Assembly: GCA_017445315.1 (NCBI GenBank)
Contig: JAFSUI010000001.1
Coordinates: 38,154-102,153, forward strand
DNA: 64,000 bases
Reading direction: 5' to 3'
Origin: Bacillota bacterium
GTDB taxonomy: Bacteria > Bacillota > Clostridia > Peptostreptococcales > Anaerovoracaceae
Below the pieces are notes generated by a model. The model did not search any database, had not been told where the DNA came from, and saw only the letters and a program-made list of their open reading frames with translations. The translations under genes and the position numbers were made by a program. This document shows, one piece after another, positions 47,106 through 57,431 of the stretch (positions are counted from its first letter, which is position 1; each line of letters opens with the position of its first letter).

Positions 47106-50100
47106 ATGAAACATTCGAGAAAAGCATTAATTCTTTTACTTTGCATACTGATGATAGTCAGTAATTTAAACTTGTCCCAAGTTATAGCTTTGGACAATGT
47201 TTCTGATGCAGAGAAAACCAGTGAAAGTGGGCAAAACCAAGAAAATACGAATGAGCCTCAGGACGAGACGTCCACGGGGCAAGTTGACGTATCGCAAAAC
47301 GAAACTTCGCAAGAAACAGGCGAAGGAACAAATCAAGAAACAAGCCAAGAAGCAGGCCAAGAAGCAGGCATTACAGAACCCCAGAGCCCATCAGAGCAAG
47401 CCGGAAATACCGAGGGCGAAAACACAGAAACAGGAAGCAGCGAGACTGAAAACACAGAAACCAGTAATACAGAAACCGGAAATACTGAGGCAGAAAATAC
47501 CGAGACAGGAAAGACAGAAACCGGAAACGGCGAAACTGAAAACACTGAGACAGATAATACAGAAGCCGGAAATACTGAGACAGAAAACACTGAAACAGGT
47601 AATACAGAAGCCGGCAAAAACGAGACAGAAAACACCGAGACAGGAAAACCTGAAACCGGTAATGCCGAAACTGGAAATACAGAGACAGGTAATACCGAGA
47701 CCGGAAACACAGAAACAGAAAAACCTGAAACAGAAAAACCAGAAGAAGAAAAATCGGATGAACCCATGGATGCCCAGTCTGACACGGATCCCGAGAGCGA
47801 ACCGGAAATAGACCCTGAGGTAGACGAAGAAGCAGAAACCCAACAGGCCTATGTTCCGCTTATCAAATATTTTGAGGGAGACATAGGAACCACCCTACTC
47901 TACCCGCTTCCATCCAAGGCTTATATCAGCTGCGAGTTTGGATCGGTGGAGGAGCTTCACCCGACAGGACATACGGGACTTGACCTGGCCATCAACCAGG
48001 GCACGCCTGTTTTGGCCGCTGAGGCGGGAACCATAGCTAAAGCCGAGTTCAATAGCATTTCGGGTAACTACGTAAAAATCGACCACGGAAATGGTCTCGT
48101 TACCATATACGCTCACCTGAGCGAGATTAACGTACAAGAAGGTGACACCGTAAAGCGCGGACAACAAATCGGACGCGTAGGAGCAACCGGTTATGCTACC
48201 GGCCCCCACCTTCACTTTGAAGTGAGATATAACGGGGAGCATGTAAACCCGATACTTTATATAGAAGAAAGATGCGCCGCAGGATCGCAATCCGTAACGG
48301 TTGATGGTGTAACCATAACCGTTGACGCGGGAGCGGGCGCATTCCCTATCGGCTGGCAGCTTTCGGCAAAGAAGGCAACGGTACTCGAACAGGTAAAAAT
48401 CGAATATGCCATCAGCCAAATTCGTGAAAGCACATCCAATATTGCCAAAAAGCATACCTTTGATATCAAGATTCTTGACGCGGACGGAAACGAAGTCGAA
48501 CCCGCCGCAGGAATCCCCGTAAAAGTTTCATTTAAAGATGAAGAACTAAATGGCGAAAGCCTCTCCGCAAACGTTTACCACGTCCACGAGAGCAGCCTCT
48601 CAGGAACCCCTATCGGACAGGTCGTTCCACAAGAGCTTAAGGCAGAAGTAGAAGGAAATACAGCCACGGTAGAAACCGACGGCTTCTCTTACTATACCGT
48701 TGAATTCACATATGGCGACCTCCAGTACGTCCTGGAGGGCGGCGGCGTCATCAAGCTGGATGATTTGCTGGCCGAGATCGGCATTGAAGGAACGGTCAAG
48801 GGCGTGTCCGTCAGCAACACGGAACTTTTCAATGTTGTAATGGGCAAAGAAGACAGCCCGCGCTATATGTATATCTACTCGCCGGCAGAAACGGGTAGCG
48901 ATGAGGTGTCCGACGAGGAGACTGTCGACGAAACTGAAGGAACTTCCGGTGATGAACCTGCCGGAAGTGACAATGAAACTGCCGGAGAAGCTACTGAAGG
49001 AACTGCCGAAGAAGGATCCGACACGACGACAGACGAGGAAACGGACGAAGAAATCGACGAAGAAAACATCGGTAAAGTTTATGCGCCGTATATCGCCGTG
49101 AACGATCCCGAGGGGACTGTCCGTTGGGTGGCTTCCTATCAGCCATTTACCACGGAAGAGTGGATGGACGTTCTCATGGAGGACGGCACCACTTATCACA
49201 TCATCGTGACCGACGCCATCATGGGTGACGGCACAGATGTTAATATACCGGGTCTCTATCAGGGTGAAAATCTGACAAATTTTGCGCCACTCATCCCGTT
49301 GGCGGACGTTTGGATCGATTCTCAAGACAAATTATGGTCAGATCCCACCGAGAATTATGTAAATGGAAACTGGGATGAGTTTATCCCTGGGGAACTGATG
49401 GATCCTAACAGCTCCAAGTACAACCCCGCCTTTAAAGAGGACTATCCCGTCAACGGGGGCAATAGCAAAGGCTCAAACAAAAAGGGCAGACATTTCGTTT
49501 ACTACGATTCCACCGTGAACGCGCTGGATGGCTCTATTGCGACTACCAGAAAGAGCGACGGTGTGACCGTCTATCAATCCTACAACTATTTTGAAGGCAC
49601 GGTGGGCACCTATAAATGGGAGAACGCCGCCGTGCGCATGAAAGACGACGGCACGGAGGAATACCTTGACGTCTATATCGAATATTCCAACCCGATGATC
49701 ACGATCCAGCCACTGCTGGATAGCCAGATGGGCAACAATAATACGGGCTGGACCAATGCGGCAAACGTGACGGATCCAAGCCAACTTGTCTCATTGAACA
49801 ATTATTATGTCGGTCTGTTCGGAGGAAGCGTGATTACTCCCGGTGCGAAGACGCCTACCGGCGGCGGCCTGGTGCAGCGATACGGCCTTCAGATCGACGC
49901 CAAGCCTTACATTAAGGATAAGAGCGGCAATCTCGTGGATGTCAAGATGTATTTTCCTATGTCCGACCTGGATGTTTCCAGAAGCACCAACGGCAAGTTT
50001 GCCGGCTTTTACCAGGGCAATCCGCTTCTCGCCAATTATGACCCGACCTCAGACAACTACAGCGAATCCGTGCGGGTAAAAGACGGACTCGTCATCAATT

Positions 50101-53100
50101 CCAGCGGCGACAGAATGTATATCCCAGGTGCAGACGGGAACTATAAAGCGGTAATCACATACGACGACGGGGCGTACACGGTAGGAACGGAGCAGGGTGA
50201 CAATAACACATTCTATTCCGGCTTCCTTGCGCTGGTGCAGAACGGGCAGTTCAAGATGACGGTCAGAACAAGCGGCGGAAATGCTTTTGGATCGCTGTTT
50301 ACTGCTGCGATGCTCGGCGGCGAATACAACTACCGCCTGCGGCATAGCACGGAGACTCTAGATCGTAACGGACAGCCCGAACTCGACGGTACCAAGGGCG
50401 GCACGATCCAGACCACTCGTGAAGGTAACCACAACGGAGAGCTGAACGATGGACAGATTATCAATCCTTCCATGGTCGCCTCTGCCGTAGGTCAGACGAT
50501 TGTATATACCTTTACACCGAAACCGGGATATGCCTTGAAGGACGTCTATATCTGGAACGATCCTGATAAAACAGATACGACAGACTTCCCGGCCATCGCC
50601 GACATGGATGACACAGGAAGGGCAGGCCTGACAAAGATCAAAGAAGGCAACGGCTCGAACAATACATATGCAGCCTTCGACGACGACGGTGACGGCGTCA
50701 TCGACAGATATACATACTCATTCGAAGGGATTAATTCCGACAATGCCATCCACGTAGTCTGGGTGCAGACCGCTCTCGACATCAGAAAGTCGGTTATTGG
50801 ATCCGGAGCAACGGATGATACCTTTACGTTTACCATCAAGGCCTGGGGCGATTCCGATAGCGACGGAACTGACGAATTCGTTGACTTCACGGATGCCACC
50901 ACCATGGGTTCTTTGGCGTCCCGTTTTACGAGCCTCGGAAACGACCTTTATCAGTTTACGCTGGACAGCTACGAGACCATCAGCATCCCGCCCGGCGTTA
51001 TTCCTTTTGACTTTGAATATGAAGTGGAAGAAGTAGAGGTAAGCGGAAAATACGGCACGCTGGAGGGATGGACACCTGTCGGCTCCACGGTAAAAAGCGG
51101 TAACCTCACCACAGACGATCCTTTCGGCAAGGTCAACTTCGTCAATAAGAGAAAAAAGGATATGGATCCGGACGGAAAACTGACGATAAAGAAAGTATGG
51201 GAAGAGGACGTAAGCAATATTCGCCCTCAGAGTATCAATATATACATCCAGAGGGATGTAGCCGGTGTAAGCAGTTCGACATTTAAGTCGGGCCTGGAAA
51301 GTGCCTTCGGCGGTCAAAGCGCGATGAGAAATCAGCTCACGGCCGTTAAATGGGGGACGAAGTCGCAGGCCGAGGCGGCAAGCGATAAGGTCACGCTGGC
51401 AAATACCTATGGCGACACCCCTGTCTATGTGTGGAAAGAGGGCACGGAGCTTTATCTCTACAGCGACGCGGATATCTATCTCATCGCAGGCCTCAACGAC
51501 TTATTCTATTCGTGTACGCAGTTGACCGACATCAGCGCCCTGGCCCATGTGCATACGGATTATGTGACAAGCCTGTACCGGGCCTTCTATAACTGCAGGT
51601 CGCTTACGGATCTAAGCCCCCTTGCCGGTTGGAATACGGCCAGTGTCACTACCATGTCGCAAACATTCCTCGGAACTTCCCGCATGGCGCTCAGTGACTT
51701 AAGCCCCTTAAGCGGCTGGGACACGCGAAATGTCACGAACATGCAACAGATATTTGCGCATACCAGCGTGTCTGACCTTTCTGATATCGCAGGATGGGAT
51801 GTCACGCGCGTGACCACGCTTAACCAGGCGTTTGCATACACCATGGCAGCGCAGACAGCGCAGACGGCGCTTGCCGATGGATGGGATCCGGGGGAATGTA
51901 TGTACTTTGGCAATATGTTCCAATACGCCAATGGCGGAAGTGATTTGACGGGAAATCAGTACCTGAATCTTCCGGTCTTTACAGTGAGACCGGGTACGTG
52001 GAGTACTACCGGAGGAGCATACAACAACGTTGCTGCAGGGCATCAAAGCCAGTCCGACTCGGATAAACCGAACGAGACCGCCTTCTTCAACTCGGCAGAA
52101 GCTATTATCCAGACGCGTGCACATGACGTGGATGAAAACGACCCGAGCGGGAACACCTGGGTGTATGAATTTGAGGTACCGGCAGACACCAAATGGAAGG
52201 TATGGGAGGTGCTTTCGGAATCCTACGCGCCATACTACACCATCAGCAAAACGACGCTGGAAGACTCTGAAGGAGCGACCACGGATCTGGGCGCAGGTGT
52301 AGGAAAGGAAGACAACCCTGCACATGGTGCAACAGCCAAGTCCGTCACGACCCTCACCAATACGAGGATCAAATATAGACTGAAAATAGAAAAGAATTCA
52401 ACTCCTGCAACGAGCAATAGTTTCACATTTACGCTGAACCTCTGGTCGATCAGCGAGAGCAATAAATACGACCTGCCGAGCACGCATCCGAAAATTCTGG
52501 ATGGCTCTTTGACGCGCACTGCGGCAGGAACATATACATTCACATTGACTCCGCCGAACTATATAGAACTCGAACTTCCTGCCGGTATACGCTACAGCGT
52601 CACCGAGGCACCGATGGACGGCTGGTCACTTATCTCCGAGAGCGGCACCACAGGCCTTTTGAACAGAGATAAAGAGGCTTTATTCGTCAATGCCAAAGAT
52701 GAACCGCTGCGCGTGGTTAAGACCTGGGAAAATGACGCAGACAACAATGTCTGGATGAGTGAGAGACCTTCTAATAAGGACTCACTGGGTATCGTCGTCA
52801 CCGCCATGGATAGTTATACCCGATGGAAACAGACGGGACCCGCAGTACTGACGGACATCGTAGGTACGGCTGAGCAGCAGACTGCGTTCAATGCGGTGCG
52901 GGATCTATATGAGGGGTCTACCATCATTCCGGAGCTGAAATCATATGACGGCGTCACTGATATAGCGACCTATGCGCCGAAGAGAGTCCATCTTAGCACA
53001 GCTGTCGGAACGCTGCTGCCTGCGGGCGACTACGTAATAGACGCCGTAGAAGGAAATACCGGGCAGTACACGGTATATCCTGCGGAGAATGTCCCATATA

Positions 53101-56100
53101 AGCGCACATATACTGAACCGGATGATTTTCAGAAAGACGATGATGCCGGCGAATGGATCTACGAATTCGAGATTGCGCACACCGATGAGGTGTTAGGCGT
53201 GGAAGAGACCATTATTCCGAAGTATTACAACAAGGTTGAATACGAGACCACGACCGAAACCGGTCAGATTGTTTACAATATCACGAATATTATGGATACC
53301 CGTGACCTCGTTATAGAAAAGAAGACGGAGGAGAATGAGCCGGGCGTCTTTGAGTACAACGTAAAATTCTATTACGATACGAAAACTTCCGAGCGGCATC
53401 CTGTGAAAGTGGGAGATATTCAGATCATCAAGGATAAAGACGCCAAGGGTAAGGATACCTATGAGTACGAGATCTATTTTGAAGACGGTGTGACATATAG
53501 CGGCAAGAACGTCTCCGGTCTGAGCGAGATCGTCAACGAAGCAGCTTCGGGTAAAATGACCAAGACGGAGATGGATGCGATCCTCGGTGTTATGAAGAAT
53601 CTTAAGGAAAATGCCGGCACCATGGTAACAGGCGCGGACGGCGATTTTCCGAGCTATTACCAGACGACACTTAGCCTGGCAGATCTCGGTATTCAGTTGA
53701 ATGGCCAGAGCTCTTCAGAAACTATTTACATCGAACAGAACGCTTCAGATTTGGCGGACTTGTTTGAAAACGGCCGCCGCCTCGAGTGGTTTATCATGCC
53801 TACGCCGGCACAGGGAGAGACCCTTTCCGTTCACGCTCCTTATGAATTAAGAACTGCCGCGGTGACTAAAAACGGCATCACCTATCCGAAACAGGTTCCT
53901 GATGGTGTGACCGGCGCGAACGGCACATATCGTTTCACATTGAAAAACGGAGAGAAGATCACATTCAACGACCTTCCTCTCGGAGTTTCCTATGAGATCG
54001 TAGAGACGAAGCAGATCGGATGGGATCTTACGAGTTCGGTCAATGCCGTCGGCAAGATGGATCAGAAAAACGATAACAGCGGAAATGTCAGCGAAATCTG
54101 GCTTTATAACGGCAGAGAGTACTCAACCCGTGCCGCCGCGGTAACGGAAGCTGAAGGTGATGTGGCAGAAAGCACTGTATCCGGCAACAAAGTTTATACC
54201 AATAACGCTGTCTATACCAATAAAGACGATGCGGTTGCAGCAGCAATTATCAAGAATCATGACAACACTTATGCCTACAGCGGGACGAAATATCCGACAT
54301 ACGATGATGCCTACAATGCGGTCGTTTCGGAAGTCCAGAGCGGAAAAAACAGCGACAACACCTATACCTATAACGGGACGACCTACTATACCCGCGATGC
54401 GGTAGAGAATATGGCGCTTGCCGACATCGAAGAGTTTGATGACAACGGCGTCACGAAATATAAATATGTAGATAATCAAGGTAACACGAACATATCTGAT
54501 ACATATATGCTGATCGAGCAGTTGGCGCTTAATGATGTTGACGAGACAGGAAGCGATGCGGCTCACGCCTATACATATAAGGGCAATAGCTATCCTTCCG
54601 TAGCGGCTGCGCAGTATACCGTAAGAAGCGGAATTGCAACTACTTATGACTCTGAAACCGACACCAACACATACTCCTATGGGGGGCAGACATACAACTC
54701 GTATGAAGAAGCAGAAGCTGTCGCCCTTGCTCAGATTGTCGACAACCAGGACTACACTTACACTTATAAAGGGAAGACCTATCAGACTGCGGCGGCTGCT
54801 GAGCAGGTGGGAATCGCAACTATTACCGCAAACAGCGACAACACCTACAGAGTAAACCGCCAAGATTATCCGACTTATGCCGCAGCTAAAGCGGCGGCGG
54901 AAGCCTTGGTTGAGACGCAAGGTTCGGGAAGCAGCGCGACCTACAAGCTGCCTGCCACCTACGATTCTATTTACGACGCAAAAAAAGCCGCCAAGGCTGC
55001 GATAATGAAAAAAGCATATGATGATCGTGAAGCCACCTTTACTAATGAACGAGAAAAAGGTGAAATCAAGGTCATAAAGGAGACCGTGTCCGATGATGCC
55101 GGAAAGTTCAGGTTCCGCGTGATGACGGGCCGCGTGGTAGAAACTGATGATGTAGTGAATCAGAACAATAGTAGGATTACAATTTCACGCATCTATCCGC
55201 AGGGACAAACAGGAAAAAGAATAAGCGTCACAGGAGTAAATACCGGTACAGACTACACAGAATATATAACAGAAAATAGTGACAGTTATAAATTCACAGA
55301 GGAGACAGTCGCCGGTAAGAAAGTAAATAAGGTTTACAAGAACAACATCGAAATTTCGACTTTCAATATCGTCTATCCGCAGGAATTCACGGACAGCACC
55401 GGTATGAACTATAAGTTCACTACCACTACGATTACTTCGGGCGGTACATCGGTAACTACCACGAACTTGGATATCGAAACCACCGTTTTCGAGTTCTGGC
55501 TGGATAACAGCACGGATTCAGATGAGAAATATGCGATTATCAAAAACATTCCGTACGGCTCTCACTACAGGCTCCTGGAGGCCACGGATGCAAATGGAAA
55601 TCTCGTGGAGGCCGGATGGGAGCTCATTGCCATAGACGGAGACAAAAATAAAACAACGTCTGAAATAGACGGCAATTCTTATGCCGGTGTCGATACCATT
55701 CTGGAGACGGACGAGACGGTCACACATACCTTCCTGAATGACAGGGTAAAAGTGCCGCTCACGATAAAAAAGACCGTCACCGGAAACCAGGGCTCTCGTG
55801 ACAAATATTTCAAATTCAAAATTGAAATCGAAAATGCCGGAGAGCGCACCCTGCATCTTGATATGACCAACGCAACCAAGGAATTCGAAGCGGGAGCAGA
55901 CGGAACAAAAGCACCAAATTCGGCTACGGCCTATACTCGCAATGTGATTTTGAACGGCAGCGATACCGAAGGTGGTAACAAACGCGACGACGACGCAAAT
56001 CTGACCTATGGAAATGCCACAGATGATCAGAAGAAAACCTGCGGATGGACCTGGGTTGATGATAACGGAACGCCTGGAGATGATTCGGACGATGTGACAT

Positions 56101-56669
56101 ACCGCTCCGAGTGGGATAACGACGAAGGCTGGATAACTTATGCCGGTGACGTAAAACAGGAACCAGGTATAGAGCCGGTTGCTGCTGCCACACGTACATT
56201 TGCACACGGTCAGCATATAAATACAGACAGCAACGGGAAAGCTACCATATATGTATACCTTCAGCACGGTCAGACAGCGACTATACTCGATTTGCCGTTT
56301 GGAGCCCAGTACACTGTAACCGAGTATCCGGAGGATTACCTTTCTAGTACTGATATAACAGGTCCGATGGAGGGTGTCTCCGGAGCGCAGATTCTGGTTG
56401 CCGACGTAAAGACCGATGAAGACTGGGAGGAAAATGGAACAAGCGTCAGCGTCACTGAGGGCGAGGATATCCCTTTAGGCTCAGGGCAGGATGCTGTGAG
56501 AGACACTTTCATCCAGAAGGCAACAGAGATCACATTCACCAACACCAGGGCCGGAGCCGTACCGACGGAAATCCGCCTTGAAAAATATGCATGGCTGCCG
56601 GTAGTACTTGCTGCATTCCTTGGCCTCGTCATCATTCTCAGAAGAAAGAGATTAAGAGATGACGAGTGA
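47106..56669 (+). CDS. Giant surface adhesin with internal M23 peptidase domain (3187 aa)
   Basis: Signal peptide 1-29; 5-residue ENTET/GNTET repeats (about 100-215); complete M23/LytM domain (about 255-385) with HTGLD, IDHGNGLVTIYAH and GPHLHFEV; the same N-terminal beta module as giant 1 (about 400-590); acidic linker; several pilin-type beta domains; BspA/DUF285 repeats (about 1395-1610); more Cna-B-like domains, one split by repeat array 2 (2332-2641); and a final VTGNQGSRDKYFKF pilin domain. The sorting end is VPTEI, a hydrophobic helix and RRKRLRDDE. It is translationally coupled to the SipA-like gene (ATGACGAGTGA overlap). Likely a pilus tip or ancillary adhesin with wall hydrolase activity. 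Confidence 0.9.
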   Translation: MKHSRKALILLLCILMIVSNLNLSQVIALDNVSDAEKTSESGQNQENTNEPQDETSTGQVDVSQNETSQETGEGTNQETSQEAGQEAGITEPQSPSEQAGNTEGENTETGSSETENTETSNTETGNTEAENTETGKTETGNGETENTETDNTEAGNTETENTETGNTEAGKNETENTETGKPETGNAETGNTETGNTETGNTETEKPETEKPEEEKSDEPMDAQSDTDPESEPEIDPEVDEEAETQQAYVPLIKYFEGDIGTTLLYPLPSKAYISCEFGSVEELHPTGHTGLDLAINQGTPVLAAEAGTIAKAEFNSISGNYVKIDHGNGLVTIYAHLSEINVQEGDTVKRGQQIGRVGATGYATGPHLHFEVRYNGEHVNPILYIEERCAAGSQSVTVDGVTITVDAGAGAFPIGWQLSAKKATVLEQVKIEYAISQIRESTSNIAKKHTFDIKILDADGNEVEPAAGIPVKVSFKDEELNGESLSANVYHVHESSLSGTPIGQVVPQELKAEVEGNTATVETDGFSYYTVEFTYGDLQYVLEGGGVIKLDDLLAEIGIEGTVKGVSVSNTELFNVVMGKEDSPRYMYIYSPAETGSDEVSDEETVDETEGTSGDEPAGSDNETAGEATEGTAEEGSDTTTDEETDEEIDEENIGKVYAPYIAVNDPEGTVRWVASYQPFTTEEWMDVLMEDGTTYHIIVTDAIMGDGTDVNIPGLYQGENLTNFAPLIPLADVWIDSQDKLWSDPTENYVNGNWDEFIPGELMDPNSSKYNPAFKEDYPVNGGNSKGSNKKGRHFVYYDSTVNALDGSIATTRKSDGVTVYQSYNYFEGTVGTYKWENAAVRMKDDGTEEYLDVYIEYSNPMITIQPLLDSQMGNNNTGWTNAANVTDPSQLVSLNNYYVGLFGGSVITPGAKTPTGGGLVQRYGLQIDAKPYIKDKSGNLVDVKMYFPMSDLDVSRSTNGKFAGFYQGNPLLANYDPTSDNYSESVRVKDGLVINSSGDRMYIPGADGNYKAVITYDDGAYTVGTEQGDNNTFYSGFLALVQNGQFKMTVRTSGGNAFGSLFTAAMLGGEYNYRLRHSTETLDRNGQPELDGTKGGTIQTTREGNHNGELNDGQIINPSMVASAVGQTIVYTFTPKPGYALKDVYIWNDPDKTDTTDFPAIADMDDTGRAGLTKIKEGNGSNNTYAAFDDDGDGVIDRYTYSFEGINSDNAIHVVWVQTALDIRKSVIGSGATDDTFTFTIKAWGDSDSDGTDEFVDFTDATTMGSLASRFTSLGNDLYQFTLDSYETISIPPGVIPFDFEYEVEEVEVSGKYGTLEGWTPVGSTVKSGNLTTDDPFGKVNFVNKRKKDMDPDGKLTIKKVWEEDVSNIRPQSINIYIQRDVAGVSSSTFKSGLESAFGGQSAMRNQLTAVKWGTKSQAEAASDKVTLANTYGDTPVYVWKEGTELYLYSDADIYLIAGLNDLFYSCTQLTDISALAHVHTDYVTSLYRAFYNCRSLTDLSPLAGWNTASVTTMSQTFLGTSRMALSDLSPLSGWDTRNVTNMQQIFAHTSVSDLSDIAGWDVTRVTTLNQAFAYTMAAQTAQTALADGWDPGECMYFGNMFQYANGGSDLTGNQYLNLPVFTVRPGTWSTTGGAYNNVAAGHQSQSDSDKPNETAFFNSAEAIIQTRAHDVDENDPSGNTWVYEFEVPADTKWKVWEVLSESYAPYYTISKTTLEDSEGATTDLGAGVGKEDNPAHGATAKSVTTLTNTRIKYRLKIEKNSTPATSNSFTFTLNLWSISESNKYDLPSTHPKILDGSLTRTAAGTYTFTLTPPNYIELELPAGIRYSVTEAPMDGWSLISESGTTGLLNRDKEALFVNAKDEPLRVVKTWENDADNNVWMSERPSNKDSLGIVVTAMDSYTRWKQTGPAVLTDIVGTAEQQTAFNAVRDLYEGSTIIPELKSYDGVTDIATYAPKRVHLSTAVGTLLPAGDYVIDAVEGNTGQYTVYPAENVPYKRTYTEPDDFQKDDDAGEWIYEFEIAHTDEVLGVEETIIPKYYNKVEYETTTETGQIVYNITNIMDTRDLVIEKKTEENEPGVFEYNVKFYYDTKTSERHPVKVGDIQIIKDKDAKGKDTYEYEIYFEDGVTYSGKNVSGLSEIVNEAASGKMTKTEMDAILGVMKNLKENAGTMVTGADGDFPSYYQTTLSLADLGIQLNGQSSSETIYIEQNASDLADLFENGRRLEWFIMPTPAQGETLSVHAPYELRTAAVTKNGITYPKQVPDGVTGANGTYRFTLKNGEKITFNDLPLGVSYEIVETKQIGWDLTSSVNAVGKMDQKNDNSGNVSEIWLYNGREYSTRAAAVTEAEGDVAESTVSGNKVYTNNAVYTNKDDAVAAAIIKNHDNTYAYSGTKYPTYDDAYNAVVSEVQSGKNSDNTYTYNGTTYYTRDAVENMALADIEEFDDNGVTKYKYVDNQGNTNISDTYMLIEQLALNDVDETGSDAAHAYTYKGNSYPSVAAAQYTVRSGIATTYDSETDTNTYSYGGQTYNSYEEAEAVALAQIVDNQDYTYTYKGKTYQTAAAAEQVGIATITANSDNTYRVNRQDYPTYAAAKAAAEALVETQGSGSSATYKLPATYDSIYDAKKAAKAAIMKKAYDDREATFTNEREKGEIKVIKETVSDDAGKFRFRVMTGRVVETDDVVNQNNSRITISRIYPQGQTGKRISVTGVNTGTDYTEYITENSDSYKFTEETVAGKKVNKVYKNNIEISTFNIVYPQEFTDSTGMNYKFTTTTITSGGTSVTTTNLDIETTVFEFWLDNSTDSDEKYAIIKNIPYGSHYRLLEATDANGNLVEAGWELIAIDGDKNKTTSEIDGNSYAGVDTILETDETVTHTFLNDRVKVPLTIKKTVTGNQGSRDKYFKFKIEIENAGERTLHLDMTNATKEFEAGADGTKAPNSATAYTRNVILNGSDTEGGNKRDDDANLTYGNATDDQKKTCGWTWVDDNGTPGDDSDDVTYRSEWDNDEGWITYAGDVKQEPGIEPVAAATRTFAHGQHINTDSNGKATIYVYLQHGQTATILDLPFGAQYTVTEYPEDYLSSTDITGPMEGVSGAQILVADVKTDEDWEENGTSVSVTEGEDIPLGSGQDAVRDTFIQKATEITFTNTRAGAVPTEIRLEKYAWLPVVLAAFLGLVIILRRKRLRDDE
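47403..47737 (+). repeat. Tandem 15-bp repeats encoding ENTET/GNTET pentapeptides
   Basis: About twenty degenerate 15-bp units (GAAACNGGNAATACNGA-like) encode a Thr/Glu/Asn-rich stalk after the signal peptide. Imperfect but prone to length change. Confidence 0.85.
54099..55029 (+). repeat. Aromatic repeat array 2 inserted in a Cna-B-like domain of giant protein 2
   Basis: About ten units of 28-37 residues with the core N-x-T-Y-x-Y-x-G-x-x-Y-x-T/S-Y/R-x-x-A-x-x-x-A: TYAYSGTKYPTYDDAYNAV, TYTYNGTTYYTRDAVENMA, HAYTYKGNSYPSVAAAQYT, TYSYGGQTYNSYEEAEAVA. It lies between IGWDLTSSVNAVGKM, the usual next-to-last part of the domain, and the terminal strand ATFTNEREKG. Confidence 0.85.
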
Positions 56670-57333
56670 GCAACTGAAGGGCAAAGATGCTTTGGACGTT
56701 TCGGCAAGCGAAACCATCGCAAGTGAAACCGCCGCAAGTGAAACCGCCGCAAACGAAACTGCCGCAAACGAAACTGCGGCAAGCAGCAAAACCAAAAAGA
56801 AGGGCAAAAAAGAAAAGAAGCCAAAAAAGCAGCTGACCGAAAAACAAAAAACAGTAAGAGCTTTAAGAAGGCTCATAACCAAGATCGTAATAGTTGCCGC
56901 GGCAGCAGCCATACTCCTCACATGGGTAGGAAGCGTGGCCGTATGTCACGACAACAATATGTTCCCTGCCGTGAGGGACGGCGACTTGATAATAACCTAC
57001 AAGCTTGGAGGTTACTATAACGACGATATCGTCTTATATAACATGGGTGGAATAAGGCGAATCGGAAGAGTGGTTGCGATACCGGGAGACGTGGTGGACA
57101 TCGACGATAACGGTGGCTTCTACACGCTGAACGGAACCATGCCATATGAAACAATATACTTTGCCACCCGAAAAGCCAAAGACTCAACCGTCAGCTTTCC
57201 TTATACGGTCCAAGAAGGCGAAGTCTTCATCTTTAACGACATGCGTGACGACACATATGACTCTCGCATGTTCGGAGGAGTAAGCGAACTAGAAGGAAAA
57301 GTTGTCTTGTTGATAAGAAGAAGAGGATTCTAA
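56659..57333 (+). CDS. sipA: SipA-like pilus-assembly protein: signal peptidase I homologue without catalytic dyad
   Basis: 224 residues. An Ala/Thr/Glu repeat-rich (SETAA/NETAA) and then Lys-rich cytoplasmic N-terminus (1-68), one membrane segment (about 72-95), and an S26 fold. The Ser motif reads HDNNMFPAVRDGD with Asn100 where the nucleophile belongs; the Lys motif reads IGRVVAIPGD with Gly136 instead of Lys. SipA proteins of streptococcal FCT pilus islands also lack the Ser-Lys pair and serve as pilus-assembly chaperones, and the position here (adhesin - sipA - major pilin - sortase) is the same. It overlaps the preceding gene by 11 bases. Confidence 0.88.
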   Translation: MTSEQLKGKDALDVSASETIASETAASETAANETAANETAASSKTKKKGKKEKKPKKQLTEKQKTVRALRRLITKIVIVAAAAAILLTWVGSVAVCHDNNMFPAVRDGDLIITYKLGGYYNDDIVLYNMGGIRRIGRVVAIPGDVVDIDDNGGFYTLNGTMPYETIYFATRKAKDSTVSFPYTVQEGEVFIFNDMRDDTYDSRMFGGVSELEGKVVLLIRRRGF

Positions 57334-57431
57334 GAGCGAGCCCTGAGAAATTTCTAAAATCCAAAAGGCGAAGCTTTATGGAAAACTCAAGTCGGACGGT
57401 TCCAAGAGAACCAGAAGAAAGGACTAATGTC

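Noticed and set aside
39113-47737. Possible CRISPR arrays
   Set aside because: The tandem repeats have no unique spacers and are in-frame coding repeats of surface proteins; no cas genes are present.
47391-47843. 150-codon minus-strand frames rich in Ser/Val/Phe opposite the ENTET repeats
   Set aside because: Mirror image of the 15-bp tandem repeats; the plus-strand frame is continuous with a 3187-codon gene.
54123-54920. 265-codon minus-strand frame opposite repeat array 2
   Set aside because: Shadow of a codon-biased repetitive gene, with no start context and no recognisable domain.
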